Assembly (NCBI GenBank): GCA_030656535.1 | Contig: JAUSPL010000536.1 | Location: 1 to 7,589, forward strand | DNA: 7,589 nt | Direction of reading: 5' to 3' | DNA from: Gemmobacter sp. | GTDB taxonomy: Bacteria > Pseudomonadota > Alphaproteobacteria > Rhodobacterales > Rhodobacteraceae | Part shown: piece after piece, positions 5,149-7,589 of the stretch | Numbering within the stretch: position 1 is the stretch's first letter | How the letters are laid out: each line of letters starts with the position of its first letter | Notes under the pieces: model-generated | Told to the model about the DNA's origin: nothing | Databases searched by the model: none | What the model saw: only the letters and a program-made list of their open reading frames with translations | Translations under genes and position numbers: made by a program

Positions 5149-5550
5149 ATGCCCCGCCTTTTACACCTGAGCGCCTTACTGAGTGCCGTGTTGGCCCTGC
5201 CCGCTGCGGGTCAGGATGTCGCGGAAGGGCAGTCCCTGTTCACCCGCTATTGCGCCACCTGTCACGGGATCGAGGCCAAGGGGCAAGGGCCGATGGCGCC
5301 GGTGTTGATGGTGCAGCCGACGGACCTGACCGCGCTGTCATCGGGCAATGCCGGCGTGTTTCCGATGATCCGGGTGGTGATGCGCATCGACGGGCGCGAC
5401 CCGCTGGTATCGCACGGGTCGTCGATGCCGCTGTTTGGGCAGCTGTTCGGGGAACAAGACACCCCGATCAAGGCGCCGAACGGGATGCCGATCCTGACCA
5501 CCAAACCGATTGCCGATCTGGTCGCCTGGTTACAAACGGTCCAGCAGTAA
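5149..5550 (+). CDS. Exported small c-type cytochrome
   Basis: A 133-residue, single-haem class I-like cytochrome c for electron transfer in the periplasm. Residues 1-21 form a Sec signal peptide (MPRLLHLSALLSAVLALPAAG), with likely cleavage before QDVAEG. The haem motif CATCH is at residues 35-39 within SLFTRYCATCHGIEAKGQGP, so His39 is the proximal ligand. Met93 in SSMPLFG is the best candidate for the sixth ligand; Met113 (NGMP) is an alternative. The C-terminal helix IADLVAWLQTVQQ is typical of the fold. The ATG at 5149 has GGGAG six bases upstream and is the start that gives a proper signal peptide, although the frame is open back to 4966. An FNR-type box and promoter-like element directly upstream suggest induction at low oxygen. 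Its redox partners cannot be told from this window; it is not next to an oxidase or reductase. Confidence 0.92.
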   Translation: MPRLLHLSALLSAVLALPAAGQDVAEGQSLFTRYCATCHGIEAKGQGPMAPVLMVQPTDLTALSSGNAGVFPMIRVVMRIDGRDPLVSHGSSMPLFGQLFGEQDTPIKAPNGMPILTTKPIADLVAWLQTVQQ

Positions 5551-5580
5551 GGCAGCCGTGATGTGAGGGTGGTTGCCGGG

Positions 5581-5615
5581 CCGGGCTTGCGCGCATAGAA
5601 CGGAACAAAGCCCGG
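5581..5615 (+). promoter_or_regulatory. Perfect 8-bp inverted repeat overlapping the gpmI ribosome binding site
   Basis: CCGGGCTT (5581-5588) and AAGCCCGG (5608-5615) pair perfectly around a 19-base loop. The last two bases of the 3' arm are the first two of the GGAGG Shine-Dalgarno sequence (5614-5618) of gpmI. The stem could lower ribosome access to a gene that also uses a weak TTG start. No U run follows, so a terminator is unlikely. Confidence 0.5.
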
Positions 5616-5625
5616 AGGCCGCGAT

Positions 5626-7173
5626 TTGACCAGACCTTGCCCCAAACCTGTTGTGCTGTGCATTCTGGACGGCTGGGGTCTGTCTGACGATCATACCGCC
5701 AATGCACCATTTCTGGCTGATACTCCTGCGTTTGATGACGCGATGGCCAACTGCCCCCACGCGACGCTGATCACCCATGGCCCGGACGTGGGCCTGCCGA
5801 CCGGACAGATGGGCAACTCTGAGGTCGGGCACACAAATATCGGGGCGGGCCGCGTTGTGGCGATGGACCTTGGCGCGATTGATCTGGCGATCGAAGATGG
5901 GTCCTTTGCGCGGAGTCCCGCGATTCTGACGTTCATCGAAACACTGAAAGCATCAGGTGGAACCGCGCATCTTATGGGGGTGGCTTCGGATGGCGGGGTG
6001 CATGGGCACCTTAGGCATATGCTTGCGGCAGCCGGGGTCATTGCGGGGGCCGGGGTGCCGGTCGCGATCCATGCCATCACCGACGGACGCGACGTGGCGC
6101 CCAAATCTGCGGCCGGGTATCTGGACACTTTGGAGGCGGGCTTGCCCTCAGGCGCCCGCGTGGCGACTGTGATCGGGCGCTATTTCGTGATGGACCGCGA
6201 TAACCGCTGGGACCGGGTCGAACCGGCCTATCGCTGCATGATGGACGGCGACCAGATCCGCGGCGGCGGAGGGGTGCATGTCGACGCCGCCGACGCGATC
6301 GAGGCCGCTTATGAGCTGCGGCACGAAACAGATGAGTTCATCCAGCCAAGCTGCATCGAAGGCTACAGGGGCATCCGCGACGGCGACGGGGTGTTTTGCC
6401 TGAATTTCCGTGCCGACCGGGCGCGGGAAATCCTTGCGGCGATTGGCGACCCTGACTTTTCCGGGTTTGATCGCGGACGCCGGCCGAAACTGGCAGCCCT
6501 GCTGGGGATGGTCGACTATTCCGCCGCGCATGACCGCTATATGACTGCGGCTTACCCAAAGCAGACCCTTGAGAACACCTTGGGTGAATGGGTGGCGAAA
6601 CACGGGTTACGGCAATTCCGGGTGGCCGAGACGGAAAAATACCCCCATGTGACGTTCTTTCTGAATGGCGGACGTGAAACCCCACAGACGGGCGAAGATC
6701 GGGCCATGCCGTTGTCGCCAAAAGTTGCAACCTATGATCTGCAACCGGAAATGTCGTCTTGCGAGGTAACGGAACGGTTGCTGGAAGCCATTGCTGCGGA
6801 CTATGATCTGATCGTGGTGAACTATGCCAATCCGGACATGGTCGGCCATACAGGAAGCCTGCCTGCGGCGATAGCAGCGTGTGAGGCCGTGGACAGGGCG
6901 TTGACCCGAGTCATTCCGGCGCTGCGTGCGGCGGGTGGGGCCATGCTGCTGACGGCGGATCATGGCAACTGCGAGACGATGGTGGACCCCGCAACCGGCG
7001 GGCCGCACACATCGCATACGACCAACCCTGTGCCCATGATCTTGATCGGCGGGCCAGAGGGTGCCAGTCTGCGGTCGGGTCGCCTGGCCGACGTGGCACC
7101 GACGCTGCTTGACCTGATGGGACTGCCAAAACCACCCGAAATGACCGGAGAAAGCCTGATCGTACGGCCATGA
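5626..7173 (+). CDS. gpmI: 2,3-bisphosphoglycerate-independent phosphoglycerate mutase
   Basis: GpmI interconverts 3- and 2-phosphoglycerate in glycolysis and gluconeogenesis through a phosphoserine intermediate, using two manganese ions, in the cytoplasm. The 515-residue length is normal for this alkaline phosphatase-superfamily enzyme. Catalytic features are all present: LDGWG with Asp15, GQMGNSEVGHTNIGAGR with the phosphorylated Ser65, HAITDGRDVAP (149-159), GRYFVMDRDNRWDR (184-197), FRADRARE (261-268), NPDMVGHTG with Asp404 and His408, TADHGNCE with Asp445 and His446, and HTSHTTNPVP with His464. The start is TTG at 5626, fixed by a strong GGAGG seven bases upstream and by the family N-terminus; no ATG fits. 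The stop overlaps the next gene by four bases. The gap to the cytochrome gene is 75 bases without a terminator, so read-through from the FNR-type promoter could add low-oxygen control of this glycolytic step. Confidence 0.98.
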   Translation: MTRPCPKPVVLCILDGWGLSDDHTANAPFLADTPAFDDAMANCPHATLITHGPDVGLPTGQMGNSEVGHTNIGAGRVVAMDLGAIDLAIEDGSFARSPAILTFIETLKASGGTAHLMGVASDGGVHGHLRHMLAAAGVIAGAGVPVAIHAITDGRDVAPKSAAGYLDTLEAGLPSGARVATVIGRYFVMDRDNRWDRVEPAYRCMMDGDQIRGGGGVHVDAADAIEAAYELRHETDEFIQPSCIEGYRGIRDGDGVFCLNFRADRAREILAAIGDPDFSGFDRGRRPKLAALLGMVDYSAAHDRYMTAAYPKQTLENTLGEWVAKHGLRQFRVAETEKYPHVTFFLNGGRETPQTGEDRAMPLSPKVATYDLQPEMSSCEVTERLLEAIAADYDLIVVNYANPDMVGHTGSLPAAIAACEAVDRALTRVIPALRAAGGAMLLTADHGNCETMVDPATGGPHTSHTTNPVPMILIGGPEGASLRSGRLADVAPTLLDLMGLPKPPEMTGESLIVRP

Positions 7174-7589
7174 CCTTTCGCGCCGCCGCCTTTTGCCTGT
7201 CTTTACTGCTATCGCCCCCTGCGCTGGCCCAGCAAGCTGGCGACGTGGCGGACCGGGCGCAGTCGGCTTCGGCCTTGTTGCTTGCGGCCATCGAAGGGCT
7301 GGAACAAGCGGCCGACGGGAAAGAACAGGTGTCGGCCCTGACACGCACCATTCAGGCGTATGAATCTGGCCTGGGTGACCTGCGCGAAGCGCTGCGGCAG
7401 GTGACGATCCGTGAAACCGAGCTGGTCCTGCGGTTTGACGCCAAACGCGATCGGGTCGCACAGCTTTTGGGGGTGCTGGTCGGGATGGGCACCGATCCGG
7501 GGCCATTGCTGCTGTTACATCCTTCCGGGCCCTTGGGCAGCGCACGATCTGGCATGATGATGGCCGAGGTGACTCCTGCCTTGCATGCC
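7170..7589 (+). CDS. EnvC-like murein hydrolase activator, N-terminal part
   Basis: The 140 residues visible start with a Sec signal peptide (MTFRAAAFCLSLLLSPPALA, cleavage before QQAGD), then a helical, probably coiled-coil stretch of about residues 25-105 rich in Ala, Leu, Glu and Arg (IEGLEQAADGKEQVSALTRT, LREALRQVTIRETELV). Next comes GVLVGMGTDPGPLLLLHPSG, a pattern seen in the EnvC family before the catalytic-like LytM (peptidase M23) domain, which would lie beyond the right edge. EnvC-type proteins are periplasmic and activate amidases that split septal peptidoglycan during cell division. The ATG overlaps the gpmI stop as ATGA, so translation is coupled. Position after gpmI agrees with the order usual in Rhodobacteraceae, from memory of that group. 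A different coiled-coil M23 peptidase remains possible until the C-terminus is read. Confidence 0.8.
   Translation, partial: MTFRAAAFCLSLLLSPPALAQQAGDVADRAQSASALLLAAIEGLEQAADGKEQVSALTRTIQAYESGLGDLREALRQVTIRETELVLRFDAKRDRVAQLLGVLVGMGTDPGPLLLLHPSGPLGSARSGMMMAEVTPALHA

Noticed and set aside
6607..7545. A 312-codon minus-strand frame across gpmI and the EnvC-like gene
   Set aside because: Arg, Pro and Gly-rich translation opposite two well-supported genes; a shadow frame.
1..7589. A new defence, mobile or biosynthetic system
   Set aside because: No transposase, integrase, phage, CRISPR, toxin-antitoxin or biosynthetic cluster genes are visible; nearly all genes are core functions in an ordinary arrangement.

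Overview
The window looks like chromosomal DNA from an alphaproteobacterium, most likely Rhodobacteraceae (Roseobacter group). This rests on the high GC content, the character of the proteins, the run rsfS - rlmH - (cytochrome c) - gpmI - envC-like, and a leuD followed by a membrane protein and a secreted endonuclease/exonuclease/phosphatase-fold protein. The taxonomic placement is inference from gene order and protein character, not a database result.

Left half, minus strand (read right to left): leuC (3688 to 2267) and leuD (2254 to 1649) form a tight operon for the two subunits of isopropylmalate isomerase. A strong hairpin with a UUCG loop (1599 to 1578) follows as the likely terminator. 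Next is a 111-base leader with two perfect inverted repeats, the nearer one overlapping the ribosome binding site. Then comes an uncharacterised six-helix membrane protein (1466 to 531), whose end meets a secreted EEP-fold protein that runs off the left edge.

Middle: leuC and rsfS are divergent. The roughly 330 to 430 bases between them hold a candidate 28- or 49-residue reading frame upstream of leuC, a small GC hairpin in the leuC leader, and a sigma-70-like promoter for rsfS.

Right half, plus strand: rsfS and rlmH overlap by one base and act on ribosomes (subunit joining and 23S rRNA methylation). A gap of 188 bases carries a near-perfect FNR/FnrL box placed exactly as in a class II FNR promoter, followed by a gene for a small exported cytochrome c. 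gpmI (phosphoglycerate mutase of glycolysis) starts at TTG and its ribosome binding site lies partly in an inverted repeat. An EnvC-like murein hydrolase activator overlaps the end of gpmI by four bases and runs off the right edge.

This is mainly core housekeeping territory. I see no mobile element, CRISPR array, phage gene, tRNA or rRNA, and no evidence of a new multi-gene system. The most useful leads are the predicted FnrL control of the cytochrome, the leader structures over two ribosome binding sites, the small frame upstream of leuC, and the EF-hand-like loop together with degenerate metal-site residues in the EEP-fold protein.
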